A stretch of DNA of 64,000 nucleotides from Musa acuminata AAA Group. Lineage: Eukaryota > Streptophyta > Magnoliopsida > Zingiberales > Musaceae. The notes beneath the pieces were generated by a model. It saw nothing but the letters and a program-made list of their open reading frames with translations. It was not told the DNA's origin and did not search any database. Location: positions 28,026,001 through 28,090,000 of the forward strand of contig NC_088330.1 of NCBI RefSeq assembly GCF_036884655.1, in the 5' to 3' direction. Numbering within the stretch: the stretch's first letter is position 1; each line of letters opens with the position of its first letter. The position numbers were made by a program, and so were the translations under genes. Shown in pieces: positions 1-14,100 of the stretch.

Positions 1-194
1 ATACTAAATTTATATTTATCTTCAACTTTAAAACGCTAATCTAACTTTTTTTTATTTTTGGAGCTATTTTTTATTTTTTTTTTGTACAGTTGGTACATCC
101 CGACGTACCAACATATAGTACATCGGTACGCCCTGGTACATACTGTACCGACAACCAATCAGTACACCGGCATGGACCAATAAGACAAACCTCG
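1..194. mobile_element. End of a GTACCG-rich hAT-type element, cut by the window edge
   Basis: This segment resembles, in reverse complement, positions 6000-6180, which form one end of the hAT element in KU70 intron 11. Both share the T-rich stretch, the run of GGTAC-containing short palindromes, and a terminal block ending near 194 that resembles the inverted-repeat end of the family (AAGGTTC.TCGTACC). The rest of the element would lie left of base 1. The assignment rests on visual alignment only. Confidence 0.6.
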
Positions 195-2172
195 CATCTT
201 ATAAGACTAGTTAGCCTTTTATTGGAAAACTTTCATCCTAGAAGACTTTGTGAGGTTATACCTCAACTATTCAGTGTTACCCATCTTAAAAAGAAAAAGA
301 TATTATTACAACAAGAAATTTAGGTACAAAGGTTTAAAATCCAACTTCATCAATCTAAATAGCTTTTTCTTAGAAAATTTTCATCAACGAAGAACAAATA
401 TGAACTTCTATGAAGTCCCATATGAAAGAAACTAACAATATATTACTCATCAAATCTATGAACTTCTATGAAGTTCTATAAGCCCTATATGAACTTCTAT
501 GAAGTTCCAAATGATAGCCCACATTGCTGCATGGATTAAATCGTGGATGTCGGCACTTGGGCTATGGTATGCCATATAAGTAGACTACAGTAGCAGCCTG
601 ACAATATAATAGCCAATCTCAGCCACATGGAGTTTACCATGCTCAATCAGGTCAAAAGTGGATCGACAATTTTGATACCATTAGAAACTTGATCAGTCAG
701 GAATTAGACTGCTTGATTAAATTAATGCCTTCACCCTCAAAGCTTGACATTCTAGACTATATTTGCAATATGACATCAAAAGGCAAATCACAGGCATTCA
801 TTTTCTCAACCATTGTAACTGATCCTCTTTTCAGCTGTTGCTACCCTTTGCCAATGTTCAAGAATAGTTTCTTCCATTTTCCCTCAGCTGCTGATTGCTT
901 GCCTACTCTTCAGCTGCACCTTTACAGTCAAATGTCTCTGTCCTAGTACAACTCCTTTCCCTCTTCTAAGTTCTATCTGGTCCATTTAGTACAACTCATT
1001 TGCTGCCACTTCATTGTAGGGTTTTACATTTCACCAGGACAACACACGGCAACCAGTTGACACATACTGGTTTCCCTATACCAAACACAGATTGTTACCA
1101 TGATGTGTACCATCTGCAGAGGACTGACACACGATAAGTTGATTCTCATTCAATACAATTTTTTATCATGACTTTTTAGAATGTGCTGTAAATTATCAAC
1201 ATTCAGGTCCAGAAAATATAAGGCAATTTATGTTGTCTCACAAAACTTCCCTTCCAATTCAGAGGTACTAGTTAGCTATATCTTTCTGGTAACTGCTCCT
1301 AATTCTCAGTAATATCTTCTAGAATACCTCCCACCTATTGAATAGGTGTGAAATACCAATTCTATAGAACATGGTAAAATCTCCATTCTAGAACAGGATC
1401 ATATGGGTTTAGGAAAAGGGATTGGAATCGGTCATATCAGATTAACAGGATAAGACCCAGCTAAAAGAAGGTTTTATATTAAAAATTAAAAACAAATACA
1501 AATTAAAGAAGAAAATTGCATATAATTTTAAATAAATATTTAAAATTTATTTTTATAACCATTTTCCTTGTCTATCATATGAATATGCTTGATTATCAAA
1601 ATAAATAGACATTGATCAGGAGATCCAGCAAATCTTTGTCCACTTTTGCCATCTTTCGGTTAGGGAGTGGTCAATAAAATTTTTGAATTTTGAGGGAACA
1701 GATAAATACTCAACAGCTATCAACATATATCTTTAGATTGCAAATAATCTCTTAGAAAATTAAAAGAACCTGGATTGTAGGACTTAAAGTGTCCAAGTCG
1801 TCATGACAGCTAACTAAATAAAGAAAAAGAATCCATATTCCTTGTCTATCAATACAAATTCGCATACTGTCAGCATAATTACTTCTATGGATTTGAATGC
1901 CAAAGGTCAGCATGGCAAATGATATCTTACAACATCGGACCATTTGATGTTATCTACACTGTAAAAATGACATCAAGCAGTTGCATCTTGATGCTGTTCC
2001 TACAAAATGACATCAAGCATCTTTTTGAAAATCCAGGTTCAACATGATATAGTTAGAAACAAATCGGACTCATCTTTTACCAAATTAATGTATCAATTTA
2101 AATCATTAGAACTATGTCTAGATGTCTCCAAAATAATACTATGCAATATACTGTTGCATAGGAAATTATTAC
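195..2172. other. AT-rich stretch, probably KU70 intron 14
   Basis: I looked on the minus strand for the next KU70 coding block (the segment after residue 422, which in other plants carries a conserved IYLPY-like motif and the NPALQRHY-like helix) and did not find it. No other convincing coding sequence, RNA gene or repeat was seen. The stretch is taken as intron following exon 14. Confidence 0.45.
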
Positions 2173-5100
2173 CTGCGCGACAAGCGCGACTAGCCGTGGA
2201 TTGCTTGATTTTCCATAGAAAGCAAACGCAAACCTGAAAACAGAGTGGGATCTTACCAAATGCTAGATTCATATCCAATTGTTGTATAATGTGCAAGAGG
2301 CAAGCTACTTATTGACAAAAATTAAGCATATCAATGACAAAATAGGACTCAAAATTAATGTCATCACAAATATCTCTATTCATTCTTTTTTGGCAACAGT
2401 AGACGTGAAAAGGATTGCATGCAGAGTGCTAGGCAGTAAAAAGAAAAAACTATGCTGGTACAGCATGGGGCATTGTGGCCAACAAAATCCTCATTTTGAA
2501 CCATGTCGACCATCAATACCATGTCAAGCCATTACAACACAGGTGCATGTTGCAAAATTAAAAATTTTTTATTTGAAAATTTGGTAAATAGCACAAAAAT
2601 CTCAAACTAAAATAAGGACATTTAAGATCCACTTTTGGTATTGCAGTAGTAGTGCAAGTTCTCAACAGTATCAATACTCGTGCCTCTTTGATTCTATACA
2701 TCTTAGCACTAAATTTTCTCAACATCTCAAAGTTCCACCAATTTAATTCCACTAGGCTCTAACAAGGACCACAAATACATTGCTCCACACCGCAAAGTAA
2801 ATTAAGCAAAAAGGTAAGGATCAAAGATGATTTCAGACAAAAGAGTATTGTTGAAAAATGTGGATCTAAAATCCAAGGATCGTAATTTCGTACCGTACCA
2901 GTTTCGAGCGTAGCTCGGTATGAGACGGTACATAGTACCGAGCGGAACACCATGGTGTGTCGCTCGGTATATATATATATATATATATATAAGTTCAAAA
3001 AAAAAGGCGATGTTGCCTCCTTTTTCTACCCGCATGGGGAGAAGAAACCGAGGTTTCCTTCTCCCCGCGCAAAAAAGGGCGACGAGGCGACGTCACTGCC
3101 TCGTCGTCTCATTTCTTCTGTCCGCATGGGGAGAAGAAACACTGCCTTGACAATGCTCTGTTTCTTCTCCCTGCGATATGGCCGAGGCCTCGTTGACTTA
3201 GACGAGGAGGCGACATCTCATCTGCAACGTCTGACGAGGGAGGGCGACAACAGATCGAGATCGTCGAGGGAGAGCGGCATCGAATCTCCAAGCTTTCCCT
3301 TTTCTTCTCCCTCGGCTAATACCACCCGATAGCGAGTGGCGATAGTCGAAATCGACCGTCACCGATTGATTTAGGGTGGTAACGGGGCTAAAGCAGCCCC
3401 AATCGACGGTACCGCTAGGTAGCAAGCGATCCCCGTACTAATCTGCAGGTGGACCAGTATGTACCATCCGGTACGGGCAGTATTATTCGAAATTAAAATC
3501 CTTGCTAAAACCTACACTTATCGCACAGAAGAATCACGGCAGACCCTGCTTAGAGGTAGCTACAAGATGGTATTTAGCTCCACCCACAGCTACATTCATT
3601 ATTATTTAAGGGCAATAATAATCTGATTAACCACTTGTATGCTGGTCTTGTTAAAATTTCCTATCCCTTTATATCATCGTTTTTATATTGGTTGGCTATA
3701 TTTTGACAATGCACCATGCATCACCTTTGTACTCCTGCAAACTAAACTAAATGAGTTTGGCTTCAATGAGCTGATGTATAGACAAATCGCAGACTCTCAA
3801 GTAAAAAACTAGCAACTATCCTCTCAGATTCCTAAATGTATTCACATGCAGTTATATTTTTCCCCCTAAAATCAACCAATTTGTCTCAAAGAACAGCATC
3901 ATATTAAGATGTGGCATTGAAAAAAAAACTTCCCATACACCATTTCTTTGAAAATTCTGAGACTTTTTTCTATTCCCTCAAACTCCAGGTTGAGATCAAA
4001 GTTTAAATAGGAATCGAGATCAAGATCAGCTAAGTTGTCCAAAATAAATGATTTTAAAGCCAAGCATTTATTTGTCTTAGTTACCATTTTAAATATCTGT
4101 TGATTTTTTATTTCTTAGAGATCTGTTAAGCTATAGAAGGGTGTGGTTTGCCTCCTATTAAATATCTGTTGAAAAAGGAAAGATGACAAAAGCTCTTATT
4201 CCAACAAACCCAGAAAAGAAAGAGGAAAATTGGGCAAAATTTTGACTGCTTCATGTAGACCTCCTCAAAGTCACCATGGTTGAAGGTGTTTTGTACATCT
4301 AGTTGATGTAGATGCCAGCCATGAGAGACAACATACCTTTTTGAATGCAGACTAGGGGAGGAGGGAGAGTTTTGATAAAAGGGTCTTCTTCTGTCTATTG
4401 CTCTTTTAACAAACATCCTTGGTGCACATATCCCGTGGCCTTTCAAAGAGAAGGTTGGGTTGAACCATTGAATGCTTTCATTTACAGGGCAAATAAACTG
4501 AAGGACTTTGATCTAGCCACTAAATTGTGCCCTCATTGGCATTGGATGGCTCGGACAAAAAATTTGTTAGCAATTAACAATTCAGATGAGAATCTTCTTA
4601 TAATATAGCCGATACTTTGGATGTGAGCTGATAAAAGTTATGAGATTCTGCTCATTTAATTGGAACAACTTTTCTTATAATTATTACACTTTCATATTTG
4701 ATGGTATTAACTAAATGACTCCAAAAGGACTTCAACATATTAATATACCAGAAGATTGGCAGGTAAAAGAAACAAACAGGAAGATTCAATACAATAAATG
4801 TGGAAATGCAGCAAATCATTAGCACCTGTTATAAACTTCATTAATAATATAGAACAAAAGAAAAAAAAATCATGAATGTCAAAAGTAACATATCTATGTA
4901 AAATATTTCATCAACATGATAAATAAGATTTCTAGCACCAGAAAGACTGCAATTTATGCACTTAGCGCCAGAAAATAAAGGTAAGCAATTCATGAAATCA
5001 AGAGAAATGTAAAAGTTCATGATTATGATACAACAATAACAATTTTGATTCCTTCATCCAAGAATCAAAAACTTTAACTATAATCTACTAACCGCTTAAG

Positions 5101-8100
5101 GCGTAGCATTGATCGATATAAAGCAATAAAAATGCGAGTGCTTCCAATGACCTCCTGCATTAGATACAACAATGGTTTATTGTAAACTATGTAAAAGCTC
5201 ATAAAATAGTGTGCATCAGACTGGAATTTATGAGATTTTCTTTCTTGATAGTTGATACAAAAAAATAAGGAGCTAACATTTTACGTACAAGTATCAGACA
5301 ATCATTTAAATTATATACAATCACTTGTTCCTCTAAACTTCCACCACGGACACAAGTGGTCTCAAGCTGCACGCTTATACCTAAGAAGCCCCATTAAGGA
5401 TATGCAGCTCCAGATGACCGCATATAATAAAAGGAAGGCACCAGATGTGGAAAAAGACAAACCACAATATCTGGTCCATTTATGATGGTGCAAGTGAACA
5501 TTTAATCTAAGCCTTGATATGAAAAAGATGTTTAGTCTCACCTCATCAGTTGGAAATATAAATGTCGATGGCCTCAAATTATGATAATCTTTTAAACAAT
5601 CCAAAGGCTTGAATCCCAGAAGACGAAGGTGGCTATTTGAAACCTTCTTTACTTCAAGTATCTGATCCTTAGAAAATTGAACCATCTGACTGCAGAAATA
5701 TCACATTAGAAGGTAATGGCCCATAAAAAGGAATTGACAAACAATATAAACCCACAGATGCACTAGAAAGAACTCATAAGTAAAACTAGAAGACATATAT
5801 GGTATATCACAAGCAATTAACATCAACAAAAATTCATAAGCATCAAGCAATTACCCATTCATATTCTTTATCGGACTAGGAGGATATGAACACAGCTAAT
5901 ATTCCTGTTCTTTTAGCATCCTCATGCTAACCCATCCAAATGGACAAATTGTCACATCAGTTTCCAGACATGATCCAACAAAGGTAGTTGTAAAGGTTCA
6001 TCGTACCGGTCCATACCGGTGTACCGACCATGTGTCGATACAGTGCATACCGAGGCGTACCAACATACCATATGTCGATATGCTAGGTCATACCAATGGC
6101 ATGCCAAAAATGACTCCAAAAATACCTAAAAATAAAGAAAAGTTAGATTAGGGTTCCAAAGTTGAAAATAAATATAAATTTAGTATAATTTTAGCAAAAA
6201 TAATCTAAATTAGGAAAGAATAGTGACACATATCTTTTTCAAACTTTAATGAGAGGTTTTGTGGTATGTTCTGGACCGTCCTTCCATTAATATTGAATTA
6301 TCTACAAAGAAATAATATGAATTATAAATTTTTTTTTAACAACATAAACTTTAAGGTTCAAATGAATCAAGTACTCAAGCGACGGATATACTTGGTTCTA
6401 CCACAAAAAAAAACAATGGGACTCCACGGGTGGTAGATCGGGGTCCTTGATCCTATGAATTTGTATATCAATTTGATATTTTTGTCAAACCCAATGCTAA
6501 AATTGATCCCATGACATAATATACTAATACATTGCAGTGATTTAAAAAGGCGCTCGGATGCTCGCCTAGGCGCTCGGGCAAGGCGAGGCGAGGCCCGAGC
6601 ACCTCGCTTCACTTCCAGGTGGCGCAGTTCAAAGAGGCGAGCGCCTAGGCCCGAGCACCTCGCTTCACTTCCAGGTGGCGCGGTTCAAAGAGGCGCCGCC
6701 TAGGCGCTCGCCCAAGCCCAAGCGCTGGGCGCTTCGGGCGAGCGCCTAGGTTAAACCAGGCTATCGAACCAGCGTTTTAGGTCTAGTTCGGTCTCCGATG
6801 CTTTAGTTGGTTCAATCGAACCAACTAAAGCACCGATATCAGCTGTCGCTGCCCAACCCTAACACTGCTCGTTGCGGCTGCCACTCCCGCTGCTATCGTT
6901 GCTCGCTACCGCTCCCACTGCTCGTCGCTCCTACTCCCGCTCCCACTGCTCGCCGCTACCGTTGCTTGTTGTCGATGTAGCTGTCACTGCTCGCTGCTGC
7001 TGCCGCTGTCGCCGCTCACCGCTACTACTACCGCTTCCTCTTTTCTCAGTTAGCACCCCCTTACACTCCTCTTCCTTCTTCTCCTTCTGTATACAGTTAA
7101 CAATATACTAATAATAATATTTGTATTTATTAGATTAATTTGACATAATGATTTTGTATCTTAGATTTTCTTAATTTAATAGCATATTTTTATTTAAAAA
7201 TTTAAATAATTATATTTATTAATTATATTATATATTTTTATATTTTAGCGCCTCGCTTCGCTCGGGCGAGCGCCTAGCGCCTCGGGCGTTTTTGGACCTT
7301 AGTGCCCGCCTAGCGCTTTTTAAATCACTGATATATTGTATGTCATAGTGCATCAATATGGCGATAGTCGTAGTTTGATCATCGTGGATCACATGTGTCT
7401 GAGGCGAATCCTGAGGCAAATACGATTATGGCATGTATTGGTGTGAAGCATGAAAAATAATGTCGGAACTTCTACTTTTGCCACTAACTTGCAACTCTGT
7501 ATCATAAGATCAATCACCGTACTACTACTCGGAAAAGTATGGCCAACTATCACCGTATTGTTGTTAGCCGTAAGATTCTCCATAATATGATGCGCTTCGC
7601 TCTATATCTATATCGTGTAGACTCTGTCGCATCTGCTCAAAATCAGCCAATGTCTTCCCCTTTTGTGTATAAACTTAACCAGTACCTCATTGAGTTCCAT
7701 AATTCGAATCTTAGGTGGCATGTGTAAAATACTACTCCTCAGTCCATGCATCACGGGACCATCGACTTCTCGATGTCATCGCCATCATCGGTCGAGGAAT
7801 TATTGTCCATGTTGCTACCATGTCTCTAGACTGAGAGGGTTGTTGAATATGATTGAGATGGTGTTTCATCGCCCGACTTGATTTTTTCCAATGGTGCGAC
7901 TAACGCTCCTGCCTTTGCCTTTGCACATTAGGCGAACGATTGTAACGGTTGAGTGTCTCTAATTACTCGAGTAGTCTGACTCGATGTTGTCTAGCTCCTT
8001 TCGCCACCTTCTGACCGAGGGGAATCTTCCTCTTGTTGGGGATATGCTTCATCTTCTTCTATTGCCTTAGTGATAAAACACGAAGGACGTTGAGGATCTC

Positions 8101-11100
8101 CCACATCATCAAGTAGAGGATCCTCTTGGTTCTCCATTGGTTCAACCCACTCTAACATTGACTCTAAATCTTCATTGTAGAATTGGAGATCGATAGGATC
8201 AATCTCTATTTCCTCTAGCTCCTTGTCCAAATCGACACACCACAACCTTAGCTGCATGTTATAGAAAGCATATACTAGTTTATCCAACCACAATAGTCAG
8301 TTATGGACCTTTATGTAAATCAATACGAATGTTGACCAGTTACATTCGCAACAACTAGATGTCGTCAGCAAATGTATACGGACAACAACCTTCCTTAAAT
8401 TTGTAGCTATCACTCGACTGCAAAAAGATATAAATAAGACTTTATTAGCATAATAAATAATTGATATCAAATATAGTCTATAATTAACATGTGCGTAACT
8501 TTTTTTCACTGGGATCCATATTATAACGGCACGATACAACTACAAAGCCAAAGAATGAATCAATTGTTTCCCGGAATAATTGGCCTCCATAATAGCATCA
8601 GTTGCATCGGTAGTGTTTGACAAGAGTCGATATATCACATTTCTTAGTGCTAACAATAAATCTAATCGTGTTTCAAGACTACACCGAAATTGAATGACTG
8701 CATTTAGATCTTATGGTGCAAGACAAATAATTTTGTTAGTAAGAATTTTTTAATATTAACAAATTATGAATTAAATTATACTGAATATGAATTTACCTGC
8801 ATTATGAATATCTTAATCCATATAAACTTCAATCCTACGATCATTGATATGTAAGTATGGCCAGGCCATAAATCAATCTTTGCATGGTTTCTTGACCTCC
8901 TCTCTTGTTGTCATTAGCATGTCTAAAATAAGACATTTGGGGACGCTTGTCCATATCGACTTTACGGAGGAAAACGTAAAGTGGTTTCATTCCTATTATG
9001 ATTTCTTTCATGGTATCCCAAAATCTAGAAGAAAGAATAGTCTTTTTCGTTTTTTTTTCCATCGCTCAATCTCAAATCCATAGAATCAGACCATTCCTAT
9101 ATGGTGACCATTGCCTTGAGACCCTGCCTCTTTTGTTTTATTGACTTTAAGATAATGAAATTTGTAGTAAACCGAGTGACTCCATGTATGAGTATCTTAC
9201 TATTTATATACTTCCGTATTAAAGATTAGACCCAATGATGACTATATATAAGCTTTATGATCGATTGTGCTCAAGCTACAAACTTGTTGGCTAATGGTAG
9301 CTTTATGATCCATGCAATAAACTACATATGGAGTCCAAAACAATTTTTTTCTTTTTTCCATTGGTGATTATCTGGATAATGTACTATCATCCGATCTCCT
9401 TTACTACGGTGTCCATTTCAATATAGTTTGTATCTTGAATATTGTCAAAAGTATTAACTAACTTGTGAAAAACCACCCATCTATTACAATAAATAAGAAA
9501 ATTGATTATACTCATTTTTGTCAACCCTGTCCAACTGCCACACAATAGTGTCACCCCATATTCATCGCATTGCCTCTTGAAAGATTTAATCTAATCCTTT
9601 AATTCTGCCACCTCCCTATCTAAATATACGTCATAGATCTCCTTAGGTATCAGAGGTTGAATCCCCGTGCTAGACTACTGAATAAAGGAGATTATGTTAT
9701 AATAATATGGACTATGGGTTGTGTTTGTTGGAATCCCGTGGAAGTTGAATCACTTTACGATTGCCTTCTCAATATCCCATTTATTTTCTTTTGTATATAC
9801 ATCATCAATCCATGTCTACTTCGCTATTTGTGCAGCATAGGCTTGCGGATCAATATCAATAATATCTAGTGTTGACTACCTGCCAAGTCCTCTCATAAAT
9901 CTATGAATTCCAACATACCTCATGCTACCAATTTGGCTTAACTAAGGAGGGGCAATTAGTTATCTCATGCTAGTCGACCTCTGGATTCCTTATGGCACAA
10001 GCCCACTGCCATCGCTATATTCTCATTGAGTTAGGTCGTCGATGTCTCATTGCTTCCTCATACATGTACTAATGCCCTAGTGATGCACAAATACCAGCTC
10101 TGAGATCCGGGTCGATTTCATCATCGTAACCCTCATATTCATCATAAACCAGCTTCTACATAGCCCTATAGTATTCTTCCTTAGCTCTTGCTTTCTTTTT
10201 CATTGTATCTTCCCTTGCTTGTTGTAACTTGTCTTGAAAGGATTTATGGACCTTCATCGGAACCTTCGGCCATTTTGCAACATCAAGACACGCCAGCCAT
10301 TTTGCAACATTGAATTAACTCAAATATTGGTCAAATTTTAATTAAATCATCATTAAAATCACTAATTACAGTATTAAAAATCTTAATTAAAGCTTGATTG
10401 CACCTATTATGCCATCATAAATATATAAATCACCTTAATATGCATGAAATACAAAGATTTAACCCATTAAGTGTCTAATTTCAAAAAAATCAACATTAAA
10501 CACACTAATCACAATATTAAAGACCTTAATTACTCCTTAATTAACACTATTCTACCATCAAAAACATATCAACCAACATATTAGGCATTAAGTCATTAAC
10601 GACATAGAATAGGCTTAATCATCACATAAATCAATAAAAATCTAGAAAGAGAAAACATACCTCTTGATTAAAGTGTTCTTCCTCTTAATCCTCTCAAATT
10701 AGCCTTCCAATTTCAATCCACAAATCATAGCTTTGTTGAATTTAGGAGAGTGAAAATATGAGAATGAGAGAGAGAAGTGAGTGAGAAAGAGTTTGAGAGA
10801 GCGAAACAAATTGAAAGAGGTGAAAGGAAAGGATTTAAAGACCTTTTCCTAATGGTTCAAATGATTAGTTTAATCGTTTGAAAAAGGGCAATCTTAGCCC
10901 TTGATCAGTAACGATCGAAATCCGACTGTTACCGGTACATACCGATCGGTAACAATCAGATTTCGATAGTTGGCGATCAGTACAGACCCTATATCAGGCG
11001 ATACAGAGTCATGTAACGATACCACCCAGCAAGGTTCGTCGTACCGTACCGGCGTTTCGACCCGGGCTCGGTACGGTACGGTGTACCGAGCGGTACACCT

Positions 11101-14100
11101 GATTTCACTGATTTAACCCTTCGAAAATACCTGAAAATTAAAAAAAAAGTTAGGATAGGGTTTTCAAGTTATGAATAAATATAATAATAGTATAAGTTTA
11201 GCAAAATCAATGTAAATTAGGTAAGAATAGTATCACATATCTTTTTCGGGCTTCGAGGTAGTCTTGTTCGAGGTTCGTATTTCAACCCGTTATAGATTGA
11301 AATATCTACAGAAAAATCAGTTGAATTGTTAGACTATTTTGTTACAATATAAAATCTAAAATTCAAATGAATTAAATAATCACGTATCTAGATATACCTG
11401 ATTGTTGATTCTACCACCAAAACGAACGACGAGCCTCCACGGGTGGTGGATCGAGGTCCTCGATCCGATACATATCAATATGATACGTTTGTTAGACTCA
11501 ATCATGAAATTGATCCCATGACATAGTGTATTGATACACCGTATGCCATTGATGCATCAATGTGGTGCTGATCGTAGATTGATCGTCATGAATCATATTT
11601 GTCCGAGGCAGCTCTTGAGGCATATATTGGTGTTGTTCTATATCATGCTGTTGCTTAGATAAGGATGACCAACTATCACCATACTGTTGTTGCTCATATC
11701 ATTCGCCATAATACGATGGCTGTGAATACGATGAGCCTCTTTCTGTGTCTATATCATGTATGCTCTGTCGCATTTGTTTATATTCATCCACTGCCTTCCC
11801 CTTCCCCTTCCCCTTCCGCGCATAAACTTAACCAGTACCTTGTCGAGTTCCATGATCTGAATCTTGAGTGGCAAGTGTAAAATATTGCTCCTCAGTCCAT
11901 TCACCACCCTCAAGTTGTGTAGACGAGACTAACGACTGCCCGGCATCACCACCATCATCTGTCGAGGCACTGCTGTCTGTGTTGCTGTCATGTCTCTGGA
12001 CCGAGCGAGAAAGAGAATGTGATTGTGAAGGTGTCTCGTCGCCCGACTCGATTCTTTCCAACGATGCAACTGATGCTACTGCCTTCCCCTTCCTCTTAAT
12101 CTTCCCAAATTAGCCTCGATTGAATTCACAAATCGTTGTTTTATAGAGTTTAGGAGAGAAAAAAAAAAGTTTGAGAGAGAGTTTAAAAGAGTATAATGAA
12201 ATAGGGGAGAGAAGAATGGTTTAAATAGGACGAGAAAGGGCTCCAACGGTCAAATTAACCGTTGGAGCACTGTAGCACTGCTACAATGCGGTAACGGTCG
12301 ATTTCGACCGTTACCGAGTGGTACCGGGCGGTATCGAGTGGTGTCGGGCGGTAACGATCGAAATTTCGATCGTTACCACCCGATATTACCCCATATCGTC
12401 CGATACGGGGTTTTTTTGGGCGTACCGCCCGATAGCGGGCGGTCCGCGTACCGATAGCCTGTCGGACCGGTACATACTGCCCGTACCGAGCGGTACGATT
12501 CGGTATGGCAGACCTTGCCACCCAATATAGGGCAATCCGTATACCGATCCCCTATCGAACCGGTACGTACCACCTGTACCGAGCAATACGTTTCAGCACA
12601 ACAAACCCCTATTGTACAATAAGAAAGATTTTCTCTAACAAAAGGATAAAATTTTAAAATTAGCAAAAATGCAGAAATTGAGCACCACTACTAAGCTTGA
12701 TAGCATCACAACAATTCTAATTTCCTGTATATTTCTTTTGATGATATTGTCTAACCCTCATAATTAATACAATATGCAAGCAAGCAGTCCCAATTGTAGC
12801 TCATTTTGCTCGTACCTATGAAATGAGCCACGATTCCCTAGTTTTGCCTTTCTAGGGTGAACTCCAAAAAGTGCCTCACCTTTGGCTCTTTATTAGATCT
12901 TGACTCTCAACTCTTCTCAAATCTTCAACCAATGTGTGATTAGATGTGACATTATTAGTTGTCATCATATACAAGCACAAATATGATAGGTTGTTTTTAA
13001 ACAACCTCCAAGCCCACCCTATTATCTTTTAAAATTATCTAAATAATATAGATAACATGCATAATGAACATCATTCACATACTCTGCATGGATCAATGTT
13101 CACATCTATTCCACCAAAATTGTGTTGGCTTTCAACTACTTAAACCTAACTTCTTTTTCCCCCACAATTAAAATTTCAATCTTCATACAAAATTTAATAA
13201 AAAAATATGATGCATTGTTTAAATACTAAAGATTTTTCAAATTTGCAGCTAGTTTCATTAACAAGGTCCATGCCCAGCTTTTGCACCAGCAGGAAGTAAA
13301 AATTCAACGTAATGATTGCACCACTGAAAGAAGACTTACAACCAACTGACCAAGAAAAGCTGGAGGACCTTACCCGAATATCAAGTGTTTAAGTGTGTCA
13401 ACATGATTTAAATAAGAGTTGATGGCTTGTGTGTTCATATAAGTAGGTCAGTGTGCATGCATGGAAAGAAAAAAGTGTGATCTTATTAAACTTGAAGGGA
13501 AGAAAAGGAATGATACTAACTTTTTGTAAGGGTGAAAAAGTTTCGATGGTTCCTGAATTAAAGCACCAGTGTCTGCACAGATAAAGGACCTTTCTGTCTG
13601 CAAAAAATGTGACATAGTAAAGAAAAGTTCAAGACCAAAAACATGCTGAATATGATTCAAGTAATAACATGAAAAATTTATCCCTTCTGAAGACTGAATT
13701 TCAAGTACTCAGCCATTACTAAAAAAATCGAACATTGCAAAATTACTTATTGTATCAATATGCAAGAAGATATATCTGTATGAACTTGGTAATATTTTAG
13801 ACTGTTTGTTAACTTAACTAGGTGTAGTAAATAACTTCCAGTGCAATAAGGAAAAATAAAATTACTAAAAGAGTATACTATGCTTCATACCAAAATAAAA
13901 GTAATTTGACAGTTTAAAAAGAAAATTATTACCCAGAAACGACAAAGGAACACACAGAAGCAGGCATATTAAACTATGAATAAGCAATTTCCATATTTAT
14001 GGTTGTATGTTTGATTTCAACTTATGCCAAATATTATCAAGATCTTGCAATTAAATAATATGGATTATCTTGGCCCTCAAGATAAATTTTGAATATTTTA

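Larger units (their letters stand above)
5992..12614 (-). mobile_element. Decayed hAT transposon with nested insertions, KU70 intron 11
   Basis: An old hAT element fills most of the 7.8-kb intron between KU70 exons 11 and 12. One end begins near 5992 (AAAGGTTCATCGTACC, close to CAAGGTTCGTCGTACC of the nested copy); the other ends near 12614. The transposase remnant is on the minus strand (7985-10340). Two later insertions interrupt it: a 796-bp element at 6535-7330 and a 1488-bp relative at 11030-12517. I could not find a convincing target duplication for the outer element, so its outer ends are approximate. Confidence 0.75.

Noticed and set aside
1752..1943. Minus-strand frame with GIQIHRSNYADSMR, a possible next KU70 exon
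   Set aside because: Its spacing faintly recalls the Ku70 GIHMIYLPYANDIR segment, but the conserved YLPY core is missing, no splice acceptor fits and the phase does not match exon 14.
4345..4608. Plus-strand frame with [11 protein letters not shown], similar to a Ku70 C-terminal helix
   Set aside because: It is on the opposite strand to KU70, and no other family residues follow. Chance resemblance next to a Copia scrap.
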